Origin: Cereibacter sphaeroides
Lineage (GTDB): Bacteria; Pseudomonadota; Alphaproteobacteria; Rhodobacterales; Rhodobacteraceae
Assembly (NCBI GenBank): GCA_003243455.1
Contig: QFQS01000013.1
Coordinates: forward strand, 1 to 42,764
Direction: 5' to 3'
Length of the DNA: 42,764 bases
Program-made: the position numbers and the translations under genes
Notes under the pieces: generated by a model
Databases searched by the model: none
Seen by the model: the letters and a program-made list of their open reading frames with translations, nothing else
What the model was told of the DNA's origin: nothing
In this document: positions 6,317-14,073 of the stretch, piece by piece
Numbering within the stretch: the first letter of the stretch is position 1
Layout: each line of letters opens with the position of its first letter

Positions 6317-6901
6317 TTACGGCCTCGCTGGCATAATGATCATCGTGGACGGTCCGAAAGGCGTCTTAAACTCGACGCGCATCGGCATGTTATTACCCGC
6401 GAAGTGGAGATCAACAAACGGCATCTTAATCCCGAATTTTTTCCCCAGCTTTTCGACGAGGCCCAGATATTCCGCCATCACCTTAACGTCCGTCACGGCT
6501 TTGGAGTTGTTCTTCGCGCTCTCGATCACGCGGCCCAGATCAGGATAACGGGCGTCCACAATGTCCACGGTCCCGACGGCCAGACGCTGGCGGCGGAAGT
6601 CGAAGCCGTCCAGGTCCTGCGGCTTGTCGGCCATCTGCGCGCACCAGTACACGATCCCGGCTTCGGTATCGATCACGGCGGTGGAGTAGGCGCGCCCGGT
6701 CGGCGGCGTGGAGACATTCAGGATCAGGCCCTCCGCCGGGGCCTCGGTCAGCGCGGAGCGGGTGGAGAGCGCTACGTGGCCGTTAGACGTCTGGATCTCG
6801 TCGCCTTTGAAGTGTAAAGCGTTCAGGTAATACCGCACATCCTGGCGGCCTTTGGTGAGCTGGTGAGCGCGGAGCGCGTCAACGGGTGCATAGATGATCA
6901 T
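6317..6901 (-). CDS. Sliding-clamp (DnaN)-like protein, 194 aa
   Basis: The protein resembles two consecutive domains of the bacterial beta clamp. The N-terminal part has R-Y-Y-L-N-A-L-x-F-x-G-D followed by T-S-N-G-H-V-A-L-S, like YYLNG plus TDGHRL in DnaN. The middle has DARYPDLGRVI, like FPDYRRV. The end has N-x-M-P-M-R-V-E-F and finishes in MIIMPARP, very like the DnaN C-terminus VVMPMRL. Full DnaN has three domains (about 366 aa) and dimerises. A two-domain version would need a trimer to make a six-domain ring, as PCNA does. Its neighbours are Dam, the cytosine-methyltransferase-like gene and primase. AGGGAGA precedes the start. Confidence 0.6.
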   Translation of the reverse strand: MIIYAPVDALRAHQLTKGRQDVRYYLNALHFKGDEIQTSNGHVALSTRSALTEAPAEGLILNVSTPPTGRAYSTAVIDTEAGIVYWCAQMADKPQDLDGFDFRRQRLAVGTVDIVDARYPDLGRVIESAKNNSKAVTDVKVMAEYLGLVEKLGKKFGIKMPFVDLHFAGNNMPMRVEFKTPFGPSTMIIMPARP

Positions 6902-6914
6902 CTTTGAGTCTCCC

Positions 6915-7616
6915 TTAAATCAGGCTTTTGCCTGCGTACATCATTTCGGTAAGCGTTACGTATTCCGTCTTGATCTCGCCACGCTTGCGGGGCTTGATCA
7001 GGAATAAGACGGACGACTTCGGATTTTTGCCGCCAGGCTCCCCGGTCACGGCATCCACAAACGCCACGCGCCCGGACGTCTCGCCGTCGCTGGTGATATG
7101 GACGATCACGGAGGCATGATCCAGCGCTTTCTTAAACCAGGCCGTGGAGGCGTCGGAGTTGACGAGGAGGACCGTCGAGACGCTGCGCGTCTTTGCCTGC
7201 TCGATCGCTTTGGTCACAAACGGCATCGGCTCCGCGTATGGTGGGTTACACCATGCCAGCCCGTTCTCCGCTCCCCATTGCACATCGTCCCGGAGCGCGT
7301 TCGTCTCCTCGTCCAGATAGCAGGCGCACAGGGCGTTAATCTTCTCGGCGGCCACGTCGATCCCAAACTCGCCGAAACGCTTACGCGCCCAGGCGAAAAG
7401 CCACTCCGGCGTCCGCCACTTCTGGCGCACTTTGTCCGGCGTCTTGCTGCCCTTGAAACGGCGACCGCTCACGCGGTTCTCGTCGTCGGCCATGATCTCG
7501 TTAGTCGCTTTCTGGCCGATGGCCGCGAGCTGGGTCATAACGCCGTGGGCCACGCCATGCTCCGCGCCTGCCTGCTCCAGCATTTCGATCGTGCTCTTGT
7601 CGTTCTCGTCTTTCAT
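6915..7616 (-). CDS. dam: Phage DNA N6-adenine methyltransferase (Dam), 233 aa
   Basis: This is the phage-type Dam family (the one typified by phage-encoded Dam, PF05869). An N-terminal extension of about 65 residues is followed by KWRTPEWLFAW, FGIDVAAEKINALC (S-adenosylmethionine site, D87), then LAWCNPPYAEP with the catalytic NPPY at residues 124-127. The C-terminal part carries basic residues. The expected reaction is methylation of adenine, probably in GATC. The genome is unusually rich in GATC, which fits protection by its own methylase. A promoter lies at 7647-7675 and the start is preceded by AAAGGATAATCC. Confidence 0.9.
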   Translation of the reverse strand: MKDENDKSTIEMLEQAGAEHGVAHGVMTQLAAIGQKATNEIMADDENRVSGRRFKGSKTPDKVRQKWRTPEWLFAWARKRFGEFGIDVAAEKINALCACYLDEETNALRDDVQWGAENGLAWCNPPYAEPMPFVTKAIEQAKTRSVSTVLLVNSDASTAWFKKALDHASVIVHITSDGETSGRVAFVDAVTGEPGGKNPKSSVLFLIKPRKRGEIKTEYVTLTEMMYAGKSLI

Positions 7617-7646
7617 TGGATTATCCTTTGTTGGTGGATCGCAATT

Positions 7647-7675
7647 AACATAATGGAAGCGTGATTTTATTTCAA
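7647..7675 (-). promoter_or_regulatory. Promoter of the dam operon with ATCACG box
   Basis: On the minus strand TTGAAA (7670-7675) and TATGTT (7647-7652) are 17 bp apart. The spacer contains ATCACGCTTCC, almost the same as in the promoter at 37076-37104. Confidence 0.65.
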
Positions 7676-7755
7676 GAGGAAAATGTGATTTACTTGTGTT
7701 GTCTCTTTCCTTCGTCGGAAAAAATTAGCGCCCGCTGGTATCGGTCGCGCCCATT

Positions 7756-7781
7756 GGCCCCTCGTGCGGGGCCTTTTTTTT
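7756..7781 (+). terminator. Plus-strand terminator facing the primase gene
   Basis: GGCCCC (7756-7761) and GGGGCC (7768-7773) close a six-base loop and are followed by eight T on the plus strand. The T-run touches the minus-strand stop of the primase at 7780-7782. On the minus strand no U-tract follows, so it would stop only plus-strand RNA. Confidence 0.75.
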
Positions 7782-8592
7782 ACCCAAACGCGCCGCAATA
7801 GTCAGCGCCCCAGCAAGCCCTCCCCGTCCGATCGTGCCGATACATCCAGATCTCGTCCGGGTCAGTCGCCACCATGCGAAGCTCCCGATCGCCCTCATAC
7901 TCCAGCGCCACCTCGACGGCATTACCCGGCGTAAACGTCAGCCAGACCTCGGCCCCTGTCCGCGCGGCCACCTTTGCAGCATGGCCGGGATCGGCCACCA
8001 GATAAGCCGTCTTGCCCCCGGCGACTGGGTGGATCAGGCCGTAGGATCCCCACGTAGGGCCACCAGCGGCAAACGTCACGGAACGGTCCGGCGCGACCTT
8101 CGCCACGTTGCAGGGCGATCCCCCCATCGCACGGAAGCACGGCACATACAGGAAGCCGCCGCGCATGGTCCCTTTACTCATGATCAGCTCGACCTCCTCC
8201 GGCTTGAGGCTCCAGTCCTCGCGGGGCCGCTGCTGCATGGCTGCGAATTTCTTCGCCTCTTTGACGATGGTTTCCCGCTTCTCCGGGGTGAGTCCGCCGA
8301 TCCAGTCGCCCAGGTCGTTGATCGCCTCGTTGAATGGCTGGTTACGGGAGGCCATAAACCAAAACATCCCATCACGCGCGCCGCCACACGAGCCGGAGCA
8401 ATACGCGAAGCCGTCCCGGCGTTTTTCCTTGTCCTTGTGGCCCCAGCGAAAACGGTCGTTACCTCCACATATCGGGCATGGTTGATGCCGCCCCTTGAAT
8501 ATGGCGCGGTCCCAGCCGCACAGCTCGATCAGGACTTGCTCCCATTTGTCCGGCATGGCGGCCAGTACATCCTCTTTTTTATAAATTGCCAT
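7780..8592 (-). CDS. Zinc-ribbon primase (P4-alpha/T7-type N-domain), 270 aa
   Basis: The N-terminal half is a primase zinc ribbon: HQPCPICGGNDRFRW with C39 and C42, and YCSGSC with C65 and C69. These domains recognise the template and start RNA primers. The second half (about 130-260) resembles a weakly conserved TOPRIM-like fold, with GKTAYLVADPGHAAKVA and a Val-Ala-Thr-Asp-Pro-Asp segment as possible metal-binding acidic residues. No helicase domain is fused to it; helicases are encoded separately at 8661 and 39924. GGAGGA precedes the ATG. It is transcribed divergently from the SF2 helicase. Confidence 0.8.
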   Translation of the reverse strand: MAIYKKEDVLAAMPDKWEQVLIELCGWDRAIFKGRHQPCPICGGNDRFRWGHKDKEKRRDGFAYCSGSCGGARDGMFWFMASRNQPFNEAINDLGDWIGGLTPEKRETIVKEAKKFAAMQQRPREDWSLKPEEVELIMSKGTMRGGFLYVPCFRAMGGSPCNVAKVAPDRSVTFAAGGPTWGSYGLIHPVAGGKTAYLVADPGHAAKVAARTGAEVWLTFTPGNAVEVALEYEGDRELRMVATDPDEIWMYRHDRTGRACWGADYCGAFG

Positions 8593-8617
8593 GTTGTCCT
8601 CCGGTTAATTCTGCATT

Positions 8618-8647
8618 ACTATAAATCACGCTTTAATGATATTACAA
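8618..8647 (-). promoter_or_regulatory. Primase promoter in the divergent region
   Basis: On the minus strand TTGTAA (8642-8647) and TATAGT (8618-8623) are 18 bp apart. The 68-bp divergent region also carries an ATCACG box at 8625-8630 reading toward the helicase. I could not define a clear plus-strand promoter there. Confidence 0.55.
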
Positions 8648-8660
8648 GGAATAAAAAGGC

Positions 8661-10715
8661 ATGGTAGAGACACTGGAGCGCCAGATAGCGGCGATCGACA
8701 AAGACGCCATACTCCGCGCGCTGGGCGACTTGCCCGTGACTCCATACGATCATCAGTTCGTAGCGTATGAGGCTTGTCAGCAAGCGATCCGCAAATATCC
8801 CGGCCCGGTTATTGTCGATGCCGCCGTGTCTGCGGGTAAGACAATCATGATCGCCATGCTGGCGCGCCGGATCCGCGATCTCGGCTATCCGGCCATGATC
8901 CTGTCTCGTCAGGCGGAGATCATCGATCAGGACCATGAGGAGCTGAAAAACTTCCAGGTGTGGTCCTCGATCTACTGCGCGGGCATCAATAACACGAAGT
9001 CGAACAAATTCCCGATCATCGTCGGCTCGGAGGGTACGGTGATCGGCGGCATTAAGCCAGGCGAAAAGCTGGCGAACTATGCGCCGCTGTTCCTGCTGAT
9101 CGATGAATGCCATCACGTCAACATTGAGGACCTGATCCGCTCGGAAAATCGCAAGGTCCCGGAGTACCTGGTGGAGAATGGGGCCTATGTGCTGGACGAG
9201 TTCGGCGAAAAGGTTCAGGTAGGGGAACACGTCGGAGAGACTTACGAAGAAATGATCGAGAGTGGCCGCGCCGCCTATACGATCATCATTCGCACGTTTC
9301 AGGAGCGATGCCGCCGCGTCCACGGTAAGGAGCTGCGGATCATCGGTTACACCGGGACGCCTTACCGGGGCTGCGAGTCCATCATCCAGCCGGACCTTAA
9401 GGAGCCGGGATTCTGGCGTAAGAAGGTATGCGAGATCTCTACGGAATACCTGGTAAGCGTCGGCGCTGTCGTCCCGACACGCTTCGGGATCTCCGATCTC
9501 CGGTACGACCTGAGCCAGTGGCGATCGACGGGCGAGGAGGGGATCAAGGAGTTTTCCGACGCTGATATGAAAGCGATGGAAGCCGCGATCCACAAGGACA
9601 AAAAGCTAACACAAAAAATCATGGCGGAAGTGTACGCCATCACCGAAAACCGTAATGGGGTGCTGGTGACGTGCGCCGGGGTCCGCCACTGTAAAGAGGC
9701 CGCCGCCGCGCTGCCGGAGGGGACGCCGTTCGCCATCATCACGGAGGACACGACGCCGCGCAAACGCCGCGAGATCCTCAAAGATGCCAATACGGGCAAA
9801 ATAAAATTCATCTTCCAGGTTAACGCGCTCACGACGGGCGTCAACGTGCCTTTCTGGGACACGTCGGTGATCCTGCGTAAGATTGGCTCCCTTACCCTGT
9901 TAACCCAGCTCTTAGGCCGTGGGATGCGTATTCTTAAGCCGTTCCATCTGTCCGCCGGGTACACGAAAGAGGATCACCTGGTACTCGACTACGCCGGGAC
10001 GCTCGACGAGCTGGGATCGTTGTACTTCTCCCCGCTGCTGGAGGCTTACCAGCATAACGCCGACGAGAGCAAGGGTAAGCTGGTTCAGCGCTGCCCGAAA
10101 TGTTACGCGGCTGGCCGCACGGTAATGAATGGCGAACATGCTCGCCGTTGCCGCTGGGTGGATCCTGATACGAAAATCCGATGTGACCACTTTTTCACGT
10201 TCATAACCTGCGACGACTGGAAGGACTCCAGCGGGAAGATCGTCACGCAAAAAGGCTGCGGCGCGAAAAATGACATTGTGGCCCGCATTTGCCGCTGCTG
10301 CGGGAATAGCCTCGTGGATCCGAATGAGAAGCTATCCCACACGGCATACAGCAAGGATGATTATTGCACGGTCAGCGATTTCAGGATCGAGCCAGCGCGA
10401 GGCCGTAATGGCAACGATACGGGCGGCGTGGCTTTCCGGTACGTTCTGGAGCGTGACGGCGTGGAGTTCATCGCGTGGCAAGTGTTCTGGCCGGGTAGCG
10501 ATTCCCCCCAGGCGCGCAAGGAGTGGCTACATAACGCGGTCAATAAGCACGTACTGGACGGAAGCATGAGAAAACAGATCAAGGAGTGCCGGACGGTCGG
10601 CGCTGTCATGAGTTACGCCGGGTACTTTATGCGCCCGCTCAAAGTGACTCACCGCAAGATCGGCAAGGGTAAAGACATTATTTCGAACAAAATTTTTCTG
10701 AATGAGGACTTTTAA
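8661..10715 (+). CDS. SF2 helicase with C-terminal zinc-binding region, 684 aa
   Basis: This is a DEAD/ResIII-type helicase. Motif I is VSAGKT (K60), motif II is DECH (148-151), motif III is YTGTP (about 230-234), and motif VI is LTQLLGRGMRI near 415-425. The C-terminal third has several Cys pairs (CPKC, then CxxH-like, GCGAK, CRCC), suggesting one or two zinc ribbons that contact DNA. It ends in FLNEDF, an acidic-Phe tail shared with other replication proteins of this phage. The gene directly abuts a VRR-NUC nuclease (stop and ATG adjacent), so the two probably act together in DNA unwinding and processing. Confidence 0.9.
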   Translation: MVETLERQIAAIDKDAILRALGDLPVTPYDHQFVAYEACQQAIRKYPGPVIVDAAVSAGKTIMIAMLARRIRDLGYPAMILSRQAEIIDQDHEELKNFQVWSSIYCAGINNTKSNKFPIIVGSEGTVIGGIKPGEKLANYAPLFLLIDECHHVNIEDLIRSENRKVPEYLVENGAYVLDEFGEKVQVGEHVGETYEEMIESGRAAYTIIIRTFQERCRRVHGKELRIIGYTGTPYRGCESIIQPDLKEPGFWRKKVCEISTEYLVSVGAVVPTRFGISDLRYDLSQWRSTGEEGIKEFSDADMKAMEAAIHKDKKLTQKIMAEVYAITENRNGVLVTCAGVRHCKEAAAALPEGTPFAIITEDTTPRKRREILKDANTGKIKFIFQVNALTTGVNVPFWDTSVILRKIGSLTLLTQLLGRGMRILKPFHLSAGYTKEDHLVLDYAGTLDELGSLYFSPLLEAYQHNADESKGKLVQRCPKCYAAGRTVMNGEHARRCRWVDPDTKIRCDHFFTFITCDDWKDSSGKIVTQKGCGAKNDIVARICRCCGNSLVDPNEKLSHTAYSKDDYCTVSDFRIEPARGRNGNDTGGVAFRYVLERDGVEFIAWQVFWPGSDSPQARKEWLHNAVNKHVLDGSMRKQIKECRTVGAVMSYAGYFMRPLKVTHRKIGKGKDIISNKIFLNEDF

Positions 10716-11162
10716 ATGTACCTGTTAACCCGTGGAAATGTGACGATCGACGTAAACGAGGGCAAGGACTGGCTGGAATTTACCCGCCGCCATAATCTGC
10801 CGCTCTGCCCGCTGGAGGCGGTGGAGCAAAAGGAAACTAACACTTACTTGCGCTACTTCCACCCTGAGATCCTGGCGTTCCATCCGGTCAACGAATCGGG
10901 GGCCGCTGGTGATGAAAAGTACGGCGCGGAGCTGAAAAAACGCGGACGCCTCACCGGGATCTCCGACTGGGTGATCCTGGAGCCACGCGGCGGCCATCCC
11001 TATGCCCTGATCGAGCTTAAGCGAAACCTTAAGAGCAAGAGCCGATTAACGCCGGACCAGAAAGAGGTCTTGCTGGCGGCCAAAAAGCGCGGCGCGTGGA
11101 CTGCGGTCGCGTGGGGTTGTGACGCTTTCGAGGCGGCGCTGGAAATGTATCTTGCTTTGTAG
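10716..11162 (+). CDS. VRR-NUC domain nuclease, 148 aa
   Basis: A compact PD-(D/E)XK nuclease of the VRR-NUC class. The core is GDEKYGAELKKRGRLTG, then SDW (D84), then ALIELKR with E100 and K102, and LTPDQ, which gives the usual GD…D…E-x-K set. Phage proteins of this type often accompany SF2 helicases and may act on branched DNA, like the Fan1 nuclease module. The ATG follows the helicase stop with no gap, so translation is coupled. An independent promoter for the next operon lies right after its stop. Confidence 0.85.
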   Translation: MYLLTRGNVTIDVNEGKDWLEFTRRHNLPLCPLEAVEQKETNTYLRYFHPEILAFHPVNESGAAGDEKYGAELKKRGRLTGISDWVILEPRGGHPYALIELKRNLKSKSRLTPDQKEVLLAAKKRGAWTAVAWGCDAFEAALEMYLAL

Positions 11163-11191
11163 TTGCGAACATCACGAAAGCATGATATAAA
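11163..11191 (+). promoter_or_regulatory. Strong promoter for the recombination operon
   Basis: TTGCGA (11163-11168) and TATAAA (11186-11191) are separated by 17 bp. An ATCACG box (11171-11176) followed by AAAGCATGAT lies in the spacer. The first gene starts at 11224. Confidence 0.7.
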
Positions 11192-11223
11192 ATAAGCCTA
11201 CCCACCACGAAAGAGACGAGACG

Positions 11224-12270
11224 ATGGAACTACAAACAAACGGCCTGATCCCTGAGCTGCCGACAATGGAAGTTTACGGATCGATGTTTATCGACGCCCG
11301 CGCGGCGGAGGACCTGAGTAACGAAGCCTATCACGAGGACGAGATCTATATTACCGGGTCGAGCCTCTGGACCATTTTTAGCCAGTGTCCGGCGGCGTGG
11401 CGTTTCCAGAAAGCACAGGAGGACAAGGCCAAAAAACTTAACTCCGCCCAGAAGCCGCTCACGTTCGGGACCACTTCCCACACGATGTTACTTGAGCCGG
11501 ACCGCTTCCAGCGTGAATTTTTCCGCCTGCCTAACCCGGACGACTTCCCGGAGCTGATTACCTCGATCGCCAAAATGCAAGCGTGGTTAAAAGAGCGCGG
11601 CCAGAAGGGCTACTCCAACAAAACGGCGGAGGAGCTGATCGCAATGTGCCGCCAGATCCAGCAACCGGACGAAGTGCTAAACATCTGGCACGAGATCGAG
11701 GCAAACGCCATCAAAGAGGCGAACGGTCGCGAGATCGTCCCGGCGAAGGACTGGGACCGCGTTCACTCTATGCGCGACGTGCTGCTGGCTAACCACAATT
11801 ACCGCCGGATCATCGAGACGGGGATCCCGGAGCTGTCCATCTTCTGCATTATCGACGGCGTTCCCGTTAAGGTGCGCCTGGACCGTGTGACGGACCTCGG
11901 CGAGATCATCGACTACAAGACCACGCAAAGCGCGGAGCCGGAGCGCTTCGGGCGTCTGGCTCACGATCTGGGCTACTGGTGCAAGATGGCGTTACAGCAT
12001 GACTGCTTCCAGCTCTGCTACCAGCAAAACCCGACCGGGACGAAGTTACTTGTACAGGAGAAGGACGAGCCGTGGCTGGCGCTCATGAATCGCCTTACGC
12101 CTGAGCAATTGATGATCGGGCGCGGCCAGTACAAGACGGCGCTCCAGCTCTTTAAACAGTGCCGCGATCTGGATATCTGGCCCGCCTACGCGAACGGCCA
12201 GGAGGAGATCGACCTCCGCACTCCGATTTATTTACAGCAACGTTACAAAGAATATTTTAAGGAGATCTAA
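11224..12270 (+). CDS. RecE-like PD-(D/E)XK exonuclease, 348 aa
   Basis: This is an exodeoxyribonuclease-VIII-type enzyme that would resect double-stranded DNA 5' to 3' to give single strands for annealing. The motifs are ITGSSLWTIFSQCPAAWRF, FGTTSHTMLLEP with His86, VRLDRV with Asp220, and IIDYKT with Asp230 and Lys232. The C-terminal region has QHDCFQLCYQQ, like the helix after the active site in this family. Only the nuclease domain is present, unlike the 866-residue E. coli RecE. The ERF gene follows with no gap, forming a classic exonuclease/annealase pair. Confidence 0.9.
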   Translation: MELQTNGLIPELPTMEVYGSMFIDARAAEDLSNEAYHEDEIYITGSSLWTIFSQCPAAWRFQKAQEDKAKKLNSAQKPLTFGTTSHTMLLEPDRFQREFFRLPNPDDFPELITSIAKMQAWLKERGQKGYSNKTAEELIAMCRQIQQPDEVLNIWHEIEANAIKEANGREIVPAKDWDRVHSMRDVLLANHNYRRIIETGIPELSIFCIIDGVPVKVRLDRVTDLGEIIDYKTTQSAEPERFGRLAHDLGYWCKMALQHDCFQLCYQQNPTGTKLLVQEKDEPWLALMNRLTPEQLMIGRGQYKTALQLFKQCRDLDIWPAYANGQEEIDLRTPIYLQQRYKEYFKEI

Positions 12271-12996
12271 ATGGAAAACATCATTCAGTTTTCGGCCACT
12301 CGTGGCGAGTTTATGAAAGCGTTTTTTGCTGCCCGGAAGAACATCGGCACGATCTCCAAAACGCGCAAAAACGACCACTTAAAATCGACTTACGCTAACC
12401 TGTCGGACTACCTGGACGCCATCGACTCCGCGATCGAGGAGCAAGGCTTGATGGTGATCCAGTCTCCTGGCGCGTTCACCGCTGCGGGCGATATGCCGAT
12501 GGAAACCAGGATCGAGCATGTCGAATCTGGCGAGTTTATGGTGGCGCTCATGGAGATCCACGTCGATCGCAAAAATGCCCAGGGCGACGGCTCCGCGATT
12601 TCCTACGCCCGCCGCTACCACATCGGCGCGCTGTTCGGCCTGACTGCCGACGACGACGACGGCCACGGCGCTAAACGCAAGTTTGCCGACTACAAAAAAG
12701 AGTTTGACCTGATCGAAGATATTACCGAACTGAAAAAAGAGGCCCGCGTGGCGTTCATGTACCTGAAAGGCCAGGAGACGGAGCAAAACCTGATCCACGA
12801 GTACGTCGCGAAACGCGAAGCCAAAGCGGCGGCCTCTACTGCGGTCGGCTTCAATCCGGCGGCCCCGGTTGCTCGTCGTGGTCAGAAGCCGCAAAATGCG
12901 CAAGCCACGGTACAGGGGCAGACGCCGGAGCCGGAAGCGAAAGAGGCCCCCGCTCCGGTACAGGACGACAAAAAACCGAATCTTGAGGACTTCTAA
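12271..12996 (+). CDS. erf: ERF-family single-strand annealing protein, 241 aa
   Basis: This protein would coat single-stranded DNA and pair complementary strands. In P22, Erf circularises the incoming terminally redundant genome. The conserved region spans about residues 8-135: KNDHLKSTYANLSDYLDAI, then MVIQSPG, and QGDGSAISYARRYHIGALFGLTA with a following DDDDGHGA. The last 60 residues are an Ala/Pro/Gln-rich linker ending in NLEDF, an acidic tail with terminal Phe. AAGGAG precedes the ATG. It lies between the RecE-like exonuclease and SSB. Confidence 0.93.
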   Translation: MENIIQFSATRGEFMKAFFAARKNIGTISKTRKNDHLKSTYANLSDYLDAIDSAIEEQGLMVIQSPGAFTAAGDMPMETRIEHVESGEFMVALMEIHVDRKNAQGDGSAISYARRYHIGALFGLTADDDDGHGAKRKFADYKKEFDLIEDITELKKEARVAFMYLKGQETEQNLIHEYVAKREAKAAASTAVGFNPAAPVARRGQKPQNAQATVQGQTPEPEAKEAPAPVQDDKKPNLEDF

Positions 12997-12998
12997 AC

Positions 12999-13547
12999 AT
13001 GGCATCACGCGGCGTAAATAAGGTGATTCTGGTCGGCAATCTGGGACAGGATCCCGAAGTAAGATATATGCCGTCGGGCGGGGCGGTCGCGAACATCACG
13101 ATCGCCACCTCTGAGTCCTGGCGCGATAAGCAGACCGGGGAGCAAAAAGAACAAACGGAATGGCATCGCGTGGTTCTGTTCGGCAAGCTGGCGGAGATCG
13201 CCGGGGAGTACCTCAAAAAAGGCTCACAGGTCTACATTGAGGGCCAGTTACGGACGCGCAAATGGACAGACCAGCAAGGCGTCGAGAAGTACACGACGGA
13301 GGTCGTCGTGAACGTTGGCGGCACTATGCAAATGCTGGGTAGCCGGGGCGGGAATGATGGCGGCCAGTCTGGGGGGAACGGTGGCGGGCGTCAGTATTCC
13401 GGCCAGACCTCCGGCTGGAATGGCAATTCTCGCAATTCTCCGGGCAGTGGCGGGGCGCAAACGCAAAAAGGCGGGGGTAGTAGCCAAAATGCCGGACAAG
13501 GCGCTGGAGAGCCTCCTATGGACTTCGACGACGATATCCCGTTTTAA
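12999..13547 (+). CDS. ssb: Single-stranded DNA-binding protein, 182 aa
   Basis: The N-terminal 110 residues are a bacterial-type OB fold close to E. coli SSB (NKVILVGNLGQDPEVRYMP, TEWHRVVLFGKLAE, KKGSQVYIEGQLRTRKW). A Gly/Ser/Asn/Gln-rich linker follows and then the canonical acidic tip ending in DDDIPF. The tip recruits partner proteins such as host RecQ, PriA or Pol III chi. It starts two bases after the ERF stop. The linker is slightly longer than in E. coli. Confidence 0.97.
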   Translation: MASRGVNKVILVGNLGQDPEVRYMPSGGAVANITIATSESWRDKQTGEQKEQTEWHRVVLFGKLAEIAGEYLKKGSQVYIEGQLRTRKWTDQQGVEKYTTEVVVNVGGTMQMLGSRGGNDGGQSGGNGGGRQYSGQTSGWNGNSRNSPGSGGAQTQKGGGSSQNAGQGAGEPPMDFDDDIPF

Positions 13548-13553
13548 CTCACT

Positions 13554-13569
13554 GGCCCCTCCGGGGGCC
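13554..13569 (+). other. Intercistronic hairpin with UCCG tetraloop
   Basis: GGCCCC (13554-13559) and GGGGCC (13564-13569) enclose UCCG. No U-tract follows. It mirrors the hairpin at 763-778 and may stabilise the SSB message end or limit read-through. Confidence 0.65.
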
Positions 13570-13590
13570 TGATCCTCCCAGGGGTCGAAG

Positions 13591-14031
13591 ATGAAACAAT
13601 GTACAGTCTGCAAAGAGCTTAAGCCGCTGGAGGCGTTCCACAGAAACCGGAGCAAAAAGGACGGGCGGGACTGCCGCTGTAGCGCCTGCAAAAACGCGAA
13701 GGGCCGGAGCTATTACCACGCCGATCCAGTGCGCAAAGAGAAGATCATCGCCAGCGTAAAGGCATACCAGGCCGGACCGGGACGCGAGCTGGCAAACGCC
13801 ACAAAGTCGGCATACCACACGAGACACGCCAAAAAGCGGCGCGCTCATAATCTGGTCTATAACGCTTTAAGGCGCGGGGACCTCGTGAAAAGCCCGTGTG
13901 AGTGCTGCGGGGAGTTAAAGGTGGTAGGGCATCACGACGACTACGATCGCCCGTTAGACGTGCGCTGGCTTTGCGAGAGGCATCACAAGGAATGGCATCG
14001 GCTCCACGGGGAAGCCTTAAATCCCGATTGA
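13591..14031 (+). CDS. HNH-type nuclease-like protein with N-terminal zinc finger, 146 aa
   Basis: The N-terminus has C4-x2-C7 and a later C-x2-C pair (about 30-33) as in endonuclease-VII-like and homing-type phage proteins. A basic helical linker follows. The C-terminal module is CECCG (103-107), VVGHHDDYDRPLDVRWLCERHHKEWH (written here in pieces: His114-His115-Asp116, Cys128, His131-His132, His136), an HNH/beta-beta-alpha metal layout. It could be a free-standing homing endonuclease or a resolving enzyme of the recombination operon. AGGGG precedes the ATG. Confidence 0.75.
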   Translation: MKQCTVCKELKPLEAFHRNRSKKDGRDCRCSACKNAKGRSYYHADPVRKEKIIASVKAYQAGPGRELANATKSAYHTRHAKKRRAHNLVYNALRRGDLVKSPCECCGELKVVGHHDDYDRPLDVRWLCERHHKEWHRLHGEALNPD

Positions 14032-14056
14032 CGTAAATCACTAACTAATTAATAAT
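14028..14056 (+). promoter_or_regulatory. Promoter for the XRE/Acb2-like pair
   Basis: TTGACG (14028-14033) and AATAAT (14051-14056) are 17 bp apart. ATCACG follows immediately at 14055-14060, overlapping the -10 end, so an ATCACG-binding protein would block this promoter. Confidence 0.65.
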
Positions 14057-14073
14057 CACGGAGACGTTAACAA

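Larger units (their letters stand above)
7617..7781. other. Intergenic region with promoter, reversed terminator and no gene
   Basis: This 160-bp gap holds the minus-strand promoter of the dam gene (7647-7675) and a plus-strand terminator (7756-7781). I find no convincing open reading frame in it. The stretch between is pyrimidine-rich on the plus strand (about 7700-7712). Confidence 0.5.

Noticed and set aside
8619..9593. A 324-codon open frame on the minus strand inside the SF2 helicase gene.
   Set aside because: It is antisense to a helicase with all motifs intact and has no recognisable domain. GC-rich coding DNA gives many such shadows here.
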